A stretch of DNA of 37,176 bases from Thiogranum sp. (GCA_024636585.1 JAGXGS010000092.1:1-37176), one strand, 5' to 3'; numbered from the stretch's first letter, positions 15,402 to 23,516 are shown. Notes: a model not told the origin generated them from the letters alone. Translations and numbers: made by a program.

Positions 15402-15947
15402 TCAGCAGCCGCCACCTGCCGCACCACCGCCACCACCACCGCCGGGCTGCACCTTGATGAGCGGCGGAGCGGCTTCGTCAGGATCGAAACTCAGAAAAAC
15501 TTTCTGGTCCGCGGCGACCTTGTCCATGATGTCCGAGACGCCGAACAGCTTGCCCATTAACCCCGCATTCATGGTGCCAATGTAGGTCTTGCCGTCGTCG
15601 TTTTTGAAGACGGTGATAGTGCAGGGCATCAGGATGGAAAAGATGCGTGTGTCATCGGCTTTCAGCAGCGGCCCCGAATATTTGGTGCTGCAGGCTTCGA
15701 TAAGCAGTACCGGCATGACATTACCACCAGCGGCGGCGACTGCCTTGCCTGGATCGCGCAGCCCGGAAAGGCTCCAGCCATTGGCTTTCATATTGGGCTT
15801 CTGAATGTTGGCCTGAATGCGCGCCGCTGTTTCTTCCACACCGTAGGGACTGGGAGTTATATTGAACATCAGTGCCTGCGCCGAGGTCAGAGCAACGACA
15901 GCGACCAGAATGATGGCAATGAAAAAACCGGTGATAACTTTTAGCAT
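15402..15947 (-). CDS. DUF302 protein with membrane anchor and glycine-rich C-terminal tail
   Basis: 181 residues. A hydrophobic N-terminus (about residues 3-25) is a signal anchor or signal peptide. The middle matches DUF302: a conserved opening (PSPYGVEETAARIQANI), the ACSTKYSGPLL segment, and IFSILMPCTITVFKNDDGKTYIGTMN. DUF302 proteins are often encoded beside sulfur-oxidation and respiratory genes; their role is not settled. The odd part is the tail: seven glycines, two alanines, then GGGC at the very end. GAGG lies eight bases before the ATG. It is the first gene of the octaheme operon, 62 bases before the cytochrome. The two internal Cys and the terminal Cys could bind a metal or a sulfur species, which is speculation. 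Confidence 0.85.
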   Translation of the reverse strand: MLKVITGFFIAIILVAVVALTSAQALMFNITPSPYGVEETAARIQANIQKPNMKANGWSLSGLRDPGKAVAAAGGNVMPVLLIEACSTKYSGPLLKADDTRIFSILMPCTITVFKNDDGKTYIGTMNAGLMGKLFGVSDIMDKVAADQKVFLSFDPDEAAPPLIKVQPGGGGGGGAAGGGC

Positions 15948-16196
15948 GACTGAATCCTCGTTCTGATCGTTGCGTTGTGCATCCGACTGACTCTATAAAT
16001 AAGTAAATTATAATATTCTTATGGTTCAATTATGCTCCGCGACAGGGGCTAGTCAAGAAGGTAGCGCAGCCAATCGGGGGGTTTGTTGATCTACGGCAAT
16101 ATAGTGCACAAGAAAAGCACGTCATGGAAGAATTTCTTGGCTATTCATGCTTCTGCAGCGAGATCCGAAAGGCGATTAGCCGCGGGCCCGGCTTGT

Positions 16197-16205
16197 TGCT
16201 ACAAT
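16197..16205 (+). promoter_or_regulatory. Extended -10 promoter element upstream of 4.5S RNA
   Basis: TGCTACAAT is an extended -10 (TGn followed by TACAAT), about 45 bases before the mature RNA, leaving room for a leader that is processed away as in E. coli. No good -35 is seen. The same TTGCTACAATGC block occurs before orn. The rest of the 300-base gap between the DUF302 gene and the RNA is AT-rich near 15990-16020, including ATTATAAT, and probably holds the DUF302 operon promoter. Confidence 0.5.
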
Positions 16206-16247
16206 GCCGCGCAGCGCCGACCCGTTGGCGATGAATTGATGGTTAAT

Positions 16248-16360
16248 GGTGACCTGTACCGGTCCCCTCGCGACAATAAACTGTGAACCCGGTCAGGCCT
16301 GGAAGGGAGCAGCCGCAGCAGTGGATTTGGGCGCCGGGGTGTGGCTGGTGCAGGTTGCCG
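16248..16360 (+). ncRNA. ffs: 4.5S signal recognition particle RNA
   Basis: The invariant Ffh-binding core GGTCAGGCCTGGAAGGGAGC followed by AGCC matches bacterial SRP RNA. The flanks pair as expected: ACCTGTACC (16252-16260) with GGTGCAGGT (16347-16355), extended by G-C and G-U pairs at the ends. This gives a hairpin of about 113 nucleotides, the size of the E. coli RNA. It binds Ffh to target inner-membrane proteins to the translocon. It lies just before dnaX. The exact ends are judged from pairing, so they may be off by a few bases. Confidence 0.93.
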
Positions 16361-16370
16361 CCCTTTCCCG

Positions 16371-16385
16371 GGCGCCGCCGGCGCC
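16371..16385 (+). terminator. GC-rich hairpin after 4.5S RNA
   Basis: GGCGCC-GCC-GGCGCC forms a 6-bp stem 10 bases past the RNA. There is no T-tract, so termination would be weak and some transcripts may run into dnaX. A TATAAT (16395-16400) just after it could be a separate -10 for dnaX, but no matching -35 is seen. Confidence 0.35.
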
Positions 16386-16431
16386 ACGCTCCTGTATAAT
16401 CCGGGGCAATAAATTATCCGATGGATATTTC

Positions 16432-18093
16432 ATGAGCTATCAGGTCCTGGCACGCAAGTGGCGACCGCGTAAATTTGCTGAAATGGTCGGTCAGGAGCAC
16501 GTGCTTCGGGTGCTGATCAATGCCCTGGATAACGACCGCCTGCATCACGCTTACCTGTTTACCGGTACGCGCGGGGTCGGCAAAACCACTGTGGCACGCA
16601 TTTTCGCCAAGTCCCTGAACTGCGAATCCGGCGTCAGTGCCGAACCCTGCGGCCACTGCTCGGCCTGCACGGAGATCGATGAGGGGCGCTTCGTCGATCT
16701 CATCGAAGTGGACGCCGCGTCGCGCACCAAGGTCGAAGATACCCGCGACCTGCTGGACAATGTGCAGTACGCGCCAACCCGCGGCCGCTTCAAGGTATAC
16801 CTGATCGACGAAGTGCACATGCTGTCGACGCACAGCTTCAATGCGCTGTTGAAGACGCTGGAAGAACCGCCGCCGCACGTGAAGTTTCTGCTCGCTACCA
16901 CCGATCCGCAAAAACTGCCGGCCACGGTGCTGTCCCGGTGTCTGCAGTTCAACCTGAAACGACTGCCGCCGGCACTGATCATCGGGCATCTGGAACAGCT
17001 TCTGGAGGCCGAAGGAATCAGCTCGGATAATGCAGCGCTGCGGTTGCTGGCACGCGGCGCCGACGGCAGCATGCGCGACGGCCTGAGCCTGCTCGATCAG
17101 GCGATCGCATTCGGCGGCGGTGCCGTCACTGAAACGGAAGTGCGTGCCATGCTCGGCAGTATCGAGCAACGGCATGTCATCGAGCTGTTGCAGGCACTGG
17201 CGGATGGCAACGGCGCCGCGCTGCTGCAAGTGGTCGCGCAGGTGGCGGAGCGGGCGCCCGACTACGAGGCGCTGCTGGCCGATCTGCTGGGCTATCTGCA
17301 GCAACTGGCGATTGCGCAGAGCGTGCCTGATGCGGTCGATGAAAATCTGGATGAACGGGAAGCACTGCTGCAGCTGGCGGAGCGGATAGCGCCCGAAGAC
17401 GTCCAGCTGTTTTACCAGATCGGCCTGATCGGTCGGCGCGATCTGCCGCTGGCGCCGGACCCGCGCGGTGGCCTGGAAATGCTGCTGTTGCGGATGCTGG
17501 CGTTTCGTCCTCTGACGGCAGACGGCGCAAAAGAACCGCTGCACCCGGCGACTGCAGCGGCTGCTGCGAGTGCCGTTCCGGCGCAGAAAGCAGCGCACGC
17601 AGCAGTGCCGGAGACTTCGGAGCAGCCGGTCAAAGCCGCCGCGCCGGCGGCGCCTGCAGCACCCTCAGTGCGTCCGGTACCGGCAGCACCTGTGTCGGCC
17701 CCGGCGGAGACTGACTGGCGTGGCCTGGTGGAAGCCATGGAACTCAAAGGTATGTTGCGCGAACTGGCCATGAATTGTGCATTGCAGGAACAGGACGAAC
17801 AGCGTTGGCGGCTGCTGCTGGATGCCGGGCATCAGCAGCTGCTGAGCAAGGACCGCGTGCAGCGTCTGGAGAAAAGCCTCGGCGACTGTCTGCAGCGGGC
17901 GATCGGGCTGGATATTGAAATCGAGCGCGGCGCCGGCGCCGAGACTCCCGCGCAGCAGCGGCAGCGCGAAGCCGAGGCCCGTCAGGCCGATGCGGTCACG
18001 GCAATTGAATCGGATCCCAATGTGAAAGCTATCCAGAAGACCTTCGATGCGACCGTGCACAGCGGATCGATCCGTCCTGTGGACAGCGAATAA
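16432..18093 (+). CDS. dnaX: DNA polymerase III subunits tau (gamma)
   Basis: 553 residues. This is the clamp-loader ATPase that opens the beta clamp and, as tau, ties the polymerase cores together. It starts with the family's MSYQVLARKWRP. Visible parts are Walker A GTRGVGKT (45-52), four zinc-binding Cys (64, 73, 76, 79), Walker B VYLIDEVH (122-129), the sensor TTDPQKLP, then an Ala/Pro-rich linker (roughly 430-485) and the C-terminal tau-specific domain. The start is the ATG before SYQVLA; the frame runs on upstream through the 4.5S RNA, which cannot be coding. No A-AAA-AAG slippery heptamer is seen in the linker region, so the short gamma form is not obviously made by frameshift here. Followed after 24 bases by ybaB. 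Confidence 0.97.
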   Translation: MSYQVLARKWRPRKFAEMVGQEHVLRVLINALDNDRLHHAYLFTGTRGVGKTTVARIFAKSLNCESGVSAEPCGHCSACTEIDEGRFVDLIEVDAASRTKVEDTRDLLDNVQYAPTRGRFKVYLIDEVHMLSTHSFNALLKTLEEPPPHVKFLLATTDPQKLPATVLSRCLQFNLKRLPPALIIGHLEQLLEAEGISSDNAALRLLARGADGSMRDGLSLLDQAIAFGGGAVTETEVRAMLGSIEQRHVIELLQALADGNGAALLQVVAQVAERAPDYEALLADLLGYLQQLAIAQSVPDAVDENLDEREALLQLAERIAPEDVQLFYQIGLIGRRDLPLAPDPRGGLEMLLLRMLAFRPLTADGAKEPLHPATAAAAASAVPAQKAAHAAVPETSEQPVKAAAPAAPAAPSVRPVPAAPVSAPAETDWRGLVEAMELKGMLRELAMNCALQEQDEQRWRLLLDAGHQQLLSKDRVQRLEKSLGDCLQRAIGLDIEIERGAGAETPAQQRQREAEARQADAVTAIESDPNVKAIQKTFDATVHSGSIRPVDSE

Positions 18094-18117
18094 CTTTTCT
18101 TATCGAGGTGAGCGAAC

Positions 18118-18441
18118 ATGAAAGGTGGAATCGGAAACCTGATGAAGCAGGCCCAGCAGATGCAGGCCGACATGCAGAAAGCCCAGGAAGAACTGGCGCG
18201 GCTCGAAGTGACTGGTGAAGCCGGCGGGGGCATGGTGAAAGTGACTATGACCGGCCGCCATGAGGCGCGGCGCGTCGAGATCGATCCGAGCCTGTTTGGC
18301 GATGACCGGGAAATGCTGGAAGACCTGCTGGCGGCCGCAATCAATGACGCTACGCACCAGGTGGAGTCGGTTACCCAGGAGCGGATGTCCGGCATGACGA
18401 CCGGTCTGAACCTGCCGCCCGATTTCAAGCTGCCATTCTAG
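18118..18441 (+). CDS. ybaB: YbaB/EbfC nucleoid-associated protein
   Basis: 107 residues, the usual size. It begins [20 protein letters not shown], a long helix, then the conserved [20 protein letters not shown] strand segment and [11 protein letters not shown] helix typical of YbaB/EbfC. The protein is a dimer that binds DNA as tweezers and coats the nucleoid. GAGGTGAG lies before the ATG. It stands between dnaX and recR, the standard gammaproteobacterial order, and its stop codon is immediately followed by the recR ATG. Confidence 0.95.
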   Translation: MKGGIGNLMKQAQQMQADMQKAQEELARLEVTGEAGGGMVKVTMTGRHEARRVEIDPSLFGDDREMLEDLLAAAINDATHQVESVTQERMSGMTTGLNLPPDFKLPF

Positions 18442-19038
18442 ATGCCGGCATCTCCACTCATCAGCCAGTTGATGGAGACGCTGCGCTGCCTGCCCGGGGT
18501 TGGAAATAAAACCGCCCAACGCATGGCCTATCACCTGCTGGAGCGGGACCGCGAAGGTGGCCGACGGCTGTCGCAGGTTCTGGATCGCGCCATGCGCGAG
18601 GTGATCCAGTGTCGGGATTGCCGCACGCTGTGCGAAACCGAGCACTGTACGTTGTGCGCCAACGCGTCGCGTGATACATCCCTGCTGTGCATCGTCGAAA
18701 CACCGATGGACGTCGAGGCGCTGGAGCAGGCCACCGATTTTCGCGGCCGCTATTTTGTCCTGATGGGGCATCTGTCACCGCTGGATGGCATCGGTCCGGA
18801 AGAACTTGGACTTGATATGCTTGATACACGCTTCGCCGCCGGTGAACTCAGTGAAGTCATTCTCGCCACCAATCCGACGGTGGAAGGCGAGGCCACCGCA
18901 CAGTACATCAGTGAACTGGCCCGCCAGTATGGCATTCGCACCACGCGGATCGCGCATGGCGTGCCTATGGGGGGTGAGCTCGAATACATCGACAGTGGGA
19001 CTCTGTCGCACGCCTTTGCCGGCCGCCGCGATCTTTGA
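18442..19038 (+). CDS. recR: Recombination mediator RecR
   Basis: 198 residues. An N-terminal helix-hairpin-helix ([17 protein letters not shown]) is followed by a four-Cys zinc finger (Cys57, Cys60, Cys69, Cys72), a Toprim domain (about 80-175; [29 protein letters not shown]), and a C-terminal [16 protein letters not shown] segment. RecR works with RecO (and RecF) to load RecA on SSB-coated gaps. The ATG directly abuts the ybaB stop, so the two are translationally coupled in the dnaX-ybaB-recR operon. Confidence 0.97.
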   Translation: MPASPLISQLMETLRCLPGVGNKTAQRMAYHLLERDREGGRRLSQVLDRAMREVIQCRDCRTLCETEHCTLCANASRDTSLLCIVETPMDVEALEQATDFRGRYFVLMGHLSPLDGIGPEELGLDMLDTRFAAGELSEVILATNPTVEGEATAQYISELARQYGIRTTRIAHGVPMGGELEYIDSGTLSHAFAGRRDL

Positions 19039-19106
19039 AGCCGGTTGAATACCGGATGCCGGAAGCGATCCCGGTGTAATCAAAAAAACACGCGCTCATA
19101 ACAATT

Positions 19107-20840
19107 ATGCACGAATTCATCAGCCAGCTTGTCGATCGCTATCGTCTCAGTGTCGCGCGGCATGACGCAGTACCGCAGCTGGCGCTGCTCGGTATTGTCG
19201 CGGGAGTGCTGGCAGGCCTGACGATCGTGCTGTTCCGCATGGTAGTAAATCTGCTGCAGGGACTGCTTCCGCAGGGCGCGACCCAGGGTATCTATGAATC
19301 GCTGGCGGTTGAACAACGCCTGCTGCTGCCGATCGCCGGCGGTCTGCTCATCGGTGTGCTGTTCCACTTTCTCGCCCCCGGTGAGCGACGCGTCGGCATC
19401 CTGCATATCCTCGAACGACTGGCCTATCACCAGGGGCACCTGCCCTGGCGCAATACCCTGGCGCAATTCATTGGTGGTGCCATTTCCCTTTCCAGCGGGC
19501 ATTCAGTGGGTCGCGAAGCCCCGGGCGTGCACCTCGGCGCGGCCAGCTGCAACCTGCCGGCGCAGCTGCTGCGCCTGCCAAACAACAGTCTGCGCGTGAC
19601 TGTCGCCTGCGGTGCGGCGGCGGGTATCGCTGCATCGTTCAACACTCCGCTGGCCGGGGTGGCGTTCGCCATGGAAGTGTTGATGCTGGAATACACTGTG
19701 GCTGGATTTGCGCCGGTGATTCTTGCCGCGGTGAGTGCCACGGTGTTGAGCCGCTGGGCGTTCGGCAGTGTGCTGGCCTTCGGGGTGCCATCGGTGACGC
19801 TGGGCGGATTAGTGGAATTGCCCTACATCATGATCATGGGGATCGGCATCGGTCTGCTCGGCAGTGTGTTTGTGCTGGGCGTAACCCGGATCGCCAAATA
19901 TACCCGCAACATCCCGGTCTGGGTGAGTTTCACCGGCGCCGGTGTTGTGGTCGGCGTCTGCGGGATGCTGGTTCCGCAGGTGATGGGCGTCGGCGATCAC
20001 ACCATTACCGAAACGCTGCATGGCCACTACGGCGTCAAGCTGCTGCTGCTCATCGTGCTGCTGAAATTGCTGGCGACGCTGGCATGTATTGGCAGTGGCT
20101 TGCCGGGCGGGATGATCGGCCCGTCGCTGGTGATAGGCGCCGCGGCCGGTGCCCTGTTCGCGTTGCTGGGGCAATGGCTCGGCATCACTGATCCTGGCAC
20201 CGTTTCGCTATATGCCCTGCTGGGTATGGGCGCAATGATGGCGGCTATTCTACAGGCGCCGCTTGCCGGACTGATTGCGATCCTGGAACTGTCAGGCACG
20301 CCGCAGGTGATTTTCCCCGGCATGCTCGCAGTGGTCGCAGCAACCGTATCGGCGGGGATGTGTACGCAGCGCGAATCGGTTTTTCAGGCACTGCTGCGCC
20401 AGCGTGGCGTACTCTGCCGCGATGATCCGATCACCCAGTCATTGCGGCGCATTGGTGTGACCGCGGCAATGGACCGGGCGCTGGTGGTATTGCTGCACCG
20501 GATCGTAGAGCGCGAGCGCGCCGAAAAAGAACTGGAGACCGATCCGCACTGGATACTGGTTCGCGAACCAGGGCAGCCGGTGTTGCTGCTGGCCGCAGTA
20601 GATCTGGCGCGAGCGCTGAAGCATGCGCCCGACCAGCAGGTATTCGATCTGCGCGAACTGCCGGCGCAACGTCTGGAAACGGCTCAGATCGATCCCCAGG
20701 CGAGCCTCCAGGAAGCCCACCAGCAAATCAGGGCGACCGGTGCGGAAGCCTTGTATGTCGCGCGTTTCGGGGCACCGGGAATCCCGCGCGTCTACGGTAT
20801 TCTGACGCCGCAGATGATTGAAACGGCTTACCGTTACTAA
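19107..20840 (+). CDS. ClC-family chloride channel/transporter
   Basis: 577 residues. About ten or more hydrophobic helices cover residues 25-430, followed by a soluble C-terminal region of about 140 residues that could hold degenerate CBS domains. ClC motifs: SSGHSVGREAPGVHLGAA (gating Glu137 in GREAP), PLAGVAFAME, and IGSGLPGGMIGPSL. The inner proton glutamate of the E. coli exchanger aligns with Val191, so it may work as a channel or use another proton path; this is inferred from alignment by eye. No good ribosome-binding site precedes the ATG, which is nonetheless the first plausible start. It lies 68 bases after recR on the same strand. It moves chloride or related anions across the inner membrane. 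Confidence 0.9.
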   Translation: MHEFISQLVDRYRLSVARHDAVPQLALLGIVAGVLAGLTIVLFRMVVNLLQGLLPQGATQGIYESLAVEQRLLLPIAGGLLIGVLFHFLAPGERRVGILHILERLAYHQGHLPWRNTLAQFIGGAISLSSGHSVGREAPGVHLGAASCNLPAQLLRLPNNSLRVTVACGAAAGIAASFNTPLAGVAFAMEVLMLEYTVAGFAPVILAAVSATVLSRWAFGSVLAFGVPSVTLGGLVELPYIMIMGIGIGLLGSVFVLGVTRIAKYTRNIPVWVSFTGAGVVVGVCGMLVPQVMGVGDHTITETLHGHYGVKLLLLIVLLKLLATLACIGSGLPGGMIGPSLVIGAAAGALFALLGQWLGITDPGTVSLYALLGMGAMMAAILQAPLAGLIAILELSGTPQVIFPGMLAVVAATVSAGMCTQRESVFQALLRQRGVLCRDDPITQSLRRIGVTAAMDRALVVLLHRIVERERAEKELETDPHWILVREPGQPVLLLAAVDLARALKHAPDQQVFDLRELPAQRLETAQIDPQASLQEAHQQIRATGAEALYVARFGAPGIPRVYGILTPQMIETAYRY

Positions 20841-20945
20841 GGGCGGTGGCTAATCTTTTTGGTTCCCGGTCCGCTAGTCTGGCGTTCGCTTAAGCGGCGC
20901 TGGAAATCCGCCTGTGAACGAATATCAAGCTTTCTATGTAACCTG

Positions 20946-20973
20946 TTGAAGTAAAGGTAATTAATAGGATAAT
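20946..20973 (+). promoter_or_regulatory. Candidate sigma-70 promoter in the gap after the ClC gene
   Basis: TTGAAG, a 16-base spacer and GATAAT match four and five of six consensus bases. It lies about 115 bases before the small hypothetical gene that follows. The remainder of this 248-base gap shows no gene. Confidence 0.4.
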
Positions 20974-21088
20974 CCCGAGCCTGATTTAGCCAATATTCTG
21001 GCAGGGGTGCAGAGTGGAAAATTTAATCTAGACTTTAGATGTGGACCGGTGGTCAGAAGGGTTCTGACTGCAGCATCGAGCGATCAAA

Positions 21089-21460
21089 ATGGATATTAGC
21101 CGCTTGCCGGTCGTCTATCTCGGACGGCCGGTACCAACAACTCCCAGATCGAACCCGATGCCGTCAGCGGATGACGGTATGCCGCGTTCGCGTGTGGAAG
21201 TGGTTGCCGCGCGATCGCGCAACGACGAACGCTTCGATAATGTTGTGCAGGGCGAACTTCTGCAGCGCGAGCGTGGCACATACCAGTCGACGCGCGCCTT
21301 CATCGACGAGCGAACTGTCAACCATGCCCGTCCGGCCGGAGAGGGCGCCGCCGGCGTCGGTCAGCGGGCGCGCTCCGCGCTGTCACAGTATGCGGATCAT
21401 GTCAGGCCCGAAGCTCGCAGCGACCTGACTCAGGGTGTGTCCGTCAATTATTCTGTCTAG
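21089..21460 (+). CDS. Conserved-looking hypothetical protein
   Basis: 123 residues, hydrophilic, with no signal peptide or membrane helix. I do not assign a domain. The central part reads NDERFDNVVQGELLQRERGTYQSTRAFIDER and the end DLTQGVSVNYSV. This Gln/Arg-rich block and its ending resemble short uncharacterised proteins I recall from other gammaproteobacteria, which makes it likely a real gene and not a random frame. The ribosome-binding site is weak. An overlapping frame starting at 21039 has Cys/Arg-rich shadow composition and is not accepted. After the stop a hairpin (GCCCG-TTT-CGGGC inside a longer CAGCGCC/GGCGCTG stem) may end transcription. Confidence 0.6.
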   Translation: MDISRLPVVYLGRPVPTTPRSNPMPSADDGMPRSRVEVVAARSRNDERFDNVVQGELLQRERGTYQSTRAFIDERTVNHARPAGEGAAGVGQRARSALSQYADHVRPEARSDLTQGVSVNYSV

Positions 21461-21550
21461 CCGGACAGCGCCACCTTTGCCCGTTTCGGGCGCTGCACGT
21501 TAAGCTCCAATTCCTGATGATTGCTGAACGCCGTGCGGCGGGGGGAAACC

Positions 21551-21895
21551 ATGACAGATTGCGTGTTCTGCAAAATGGTCAACGGAGAAATCAAACCGGA
21601 CACAGTATACGAAGATGAGCGGGTACTGGCGTTTCGCGATACGAATCCACAGGCACCTGTTCACGTGCTGGTGATTCCGAAGCGCCACATCGCGACGCTC
21701 AATGATCTGGATGAATCAGACGCCGAACTGGCTGGCGCTTTGTTGCTGGGTGCTGCACGAGTAGCTCAGCAGGAGGGAATCGCCGATAGCGGTTACCGCA
21801 CGGTGATCAACTGTAACAACGAAGCCGGTCAAAGCGTCTATCACATCCATCTGCACCTGTTGGGCGGACGCAGGATGCGCTGGCCACCCGGCTGA
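21551..21895 (+). CDS. HIT-family (histidine triad) nucleotide-binding protein
   Basis: 114 residues from the ATG after GGGGGAAACC; an in-frame ATG ten codons earlier has no support. The start MTDCVFCKMVNGEIK with the CxxC zinc pair, the core HVLVIPKRHIATLNDL, and the triad HIHLHLL (His98, His100, His102; His100 is the nucleophile) define the HinT/Hint branch. These proteins hydrolyse purine nucleoside phosphoramidates; the cellular purpose is unclear. The tail GGRRMRWPPG is typical. It converges on rsgA with 13 bases between the stop codons. Confidence 0.94.
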   Translation: MTDCVFCKMVNGEIKPDTVYEDERVLAFRDTNPQAPVHVLVIPKRHIATLNDLDESDAELAGALLLGAARVAQQEGIADSGYRTVINCNNEAGQSVYHIHLHLLGGRRMRWPPG

Positions 21896-21908
21896 ATCAA
21901 CGCGACAG

Positions 21909-22871
21909 CTATCTGAATGATGAGGATGACAGGCTGCCTACCAGCGCCTGATAGTTTTCCAGGCGCTGCTGGCTGATGGCGCCGGCGCGGACGGCATCCT
22001 GCACTGCGCAGCCCGGTTCGCTGAGATGGCGGCAGTTATGGAAGCGGCAGTGGCCGATGTAAGGTGCAAATTCACGAAAGCCGGTCGCCAGTTTTGGCGC
22101 CTCCACCTCTCCCAGGGTGAAATCACGGACTCCGGGTGAATCAATCAGGTTCCCGCCATCGGGCAAGTGGTACAGCATCGCGACAGTGGTGGTGTGACGT
22201 CCCAGTCCGGTGACCTGCGAGAGGCTGCCGGTGCGGATGGTCGCCTCGGGAAGCAGTATCTGCGCCAGCGAAGATTTACCGACACCCGATTGACCGACCA
22301 GAATGCTGGTGTGGCCTTTCAGCTGCTGGTGCAGATCGACCAGCGAGTGTTTGCTGAGAGCGCTGGTGAACAGCAGTGGATAACCGATCTCGCGATAGAC
22401 CGCCAGCCGCAGTTCGAGCCTGGCACGACTCTCAGGATCAAGCATGTCGGCCTTGTTCAGAACGATCACCGGTGCAGCGCTGATCAGTTCGGCGGCAGCC
22501 AGGTAACGGTCGAGCATGCCATGTTCGAAACTCGGTTTACTGGCGATTACCACCACGACCTGATCGATATTAGCCGCAATCACGTGATCCCGGGTATTGC
22601 GGGTGTTGCGATCGTCCGGGCGGACCAGTGTAGTCCTGCGTTCCAGGACGCTGGTGATGATGCCTTCGCGGGGGTTGGTGGCCTGCCACCTGACCTGATC
22701 GCCGCACACGGTGCGCGGCAGGTTTTTGCGGGTTGCGCAGCGGATTATATCGCCGCTATCGCTTTCCACCAGGCTGGTCTGGCCGTGATGCGCGAGCACC
22801 AGTCCCTGCCGATCGTTATCTTCGCGCACACCTCGCGCTGCGGGTTTTTTTTCATTACGCCGTCTGGCCAA
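21909..22871 (-). CDS. rsgA: Ribosome small-subunit-dependent GTPase A
   Basis: 320 residues. A basic N-terminal tail leads into an OB-fold (about 20-80), then a circularly permuted GTPase with G4 NKAD (139-142) before G1 GQSGVGKS (193-200) and G3 DSPG (244-247), and a C-terminal zinc site Cys275, Cys280, His282, Cys288. RsgA checks late 30S assembly and removes RbfA. The start is a TTG five bases after the stop of the pterin dehydratase gene; it has no clear ribosome-binding site and translation is probably coupled to the gene before. A slightly later start cannot be excluded. Confidence 0.95.
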   Translation of the reverse strand: MARRRNEKKPAARGVREDNDRQGLVLAHHGQTSLVESDSGDIIRCATRKNLPRTVCGDQVRWQATNPREGIITSVLERRTTLVRPDDRNTRNTRDHVIAANIDQVVVVIASKPSFEHGMLDRYLAAAELISAAPVIVLNKADMLDPESRARLELRLAVYREIGYPLLFTSALSKHSLVDLHQQLKGHTSILVGQSGVGKSSLAQILLPEATIRTGSLSQVTGLGRHTTTVAMLYHLPDGGNLIDSPGVRDFTLGEVEAPKLATGFREFAPYIGHCRFHNCRHLSEPGCAVQDAVRAGAISQQRLENYQALVGSLSSSSFR

Positions 22872-22878
22872 GATGCTG

Positions 22879-23223
22879 CTAATCGTTGCTGGGCGACAGC
22901 GCGTCTACGCGGGCGGCACAAATAAAATCATTTTCCGATAGACCGCCGACTGAATGCGTGCTGAAACGCACCAGGCAGCGGTTATAGCCGACCTCCAGAT
23001 CCGGATGGTGATCCTGCTGGTTGGCAATCCACGCCAGTGCATTCACAAATGCAATGGTGTGGTAGTAGTTCTTGAAACGGAAGCTGCGCTGCATTTCAGT
23101 AAAATTTGCGCTCAGCGACCAGTCGGCATTGACTTCGCGCGCCAGCAGTTTGGCCGCTTCGCTATCCAGTCGGGTGGCATCGCTCCGGCACTGCCGGTCG
23201 CGTAAATCAGTCTGTTCGTTCAT
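22879..23223 (-). CDS. phhB: Pterin-4a-carbinolamine dehydratase
   Basis: 114 residues. The family signature is intact: [22 protein letters not shown] followed by [15 protein letters not shown]. The enzyme dehydrates 4a-hydroxytetrahydropterin, recycling the cofactor of aromatic amino-acid hydroxylases or other pterin enzymes. No phenylalanine hydroxylase is visible in this window, so its partner is unknown. The ATG overlaps the stop of the upstream cytochrome gene as ATGA, and rsgA follows seven bases later, so these are one operon on the minus strand. Confidence 0.93.
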   Translation of the reverse strand: MNEQTDLRDRQCRSDATRLDSEAAKLLAREVNADWSLSANFTEMQRSFRFKNYYHTIAFVNALAWIANQQDHHPDLEVGYNRCLVRFSTHSVGGLSENDFICAARVDALSPSND

Positions 23224-23498
23224 TGGGACGAGGGCTTTTCAAATTTGTAGTAATTCCGGTCCAGGTAATCCACGACCGCGTTGACGTCCTCATCAAACCA
23301 GGTCAGTTCCAGATTCGCCTCGCAGCGCCGAACCTGGCTCACCAGTTCATCCCGACTGGTGACAAAATGATCGTCGCGGGTATAGACACTGCTGTCATGA
23401 CACTGGGTGCAGTTTGCCTCGTGCAGCGCCTCGCCGTCGGCGGCGAAAGCGGGACTTCCCGATAGCATCGGGATAAACAACCACAGGAATTTTTTCAT
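23220..23498 (-). CDS. Small periplasmic monohaem cytochrome c without Met ligand
   Basis: 92 residues. A signal peptide of about 19 residues (ending PAFA) precedes a mature protein of some 73 residues with one haem site, Cys30-Thr-Gln-Cys33-His34. The C-terminal helix [22 protein letters not shown] is class I-like. The mature chain has no methionine at all, so the sixth haem ligand is not Met; His46 region or an open site are possibilities. The ATG has GGAG in the leader (GAGGAGAACGTCCC). Its stop overlaps the start of the pterin dehydratase gene. Presumably an electron carrier or a haem-based sensor; the exact role is unknown. Confidence 0.87.
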   Translation of the reverse strand: MKKFLWLFIPMLSGSPAFAADGEALHEANCTQCHDSSVYTRDDHFVTSRDELVSQVRRCEANLELTWFDEDVNAVVDYLDRNYYKFEKPSSQ

Positions 23499-23516
23499 GG
23501 GACGTTCTCCTCTTCA

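Noticed and set aside
21039-21428. 129-codon open frame overlapping the 123-residue hypothetical gene
   Set aside because: Shadow frame with Cys/Arg/Ser-rich composition; the other frame has a protein-like conserved block.
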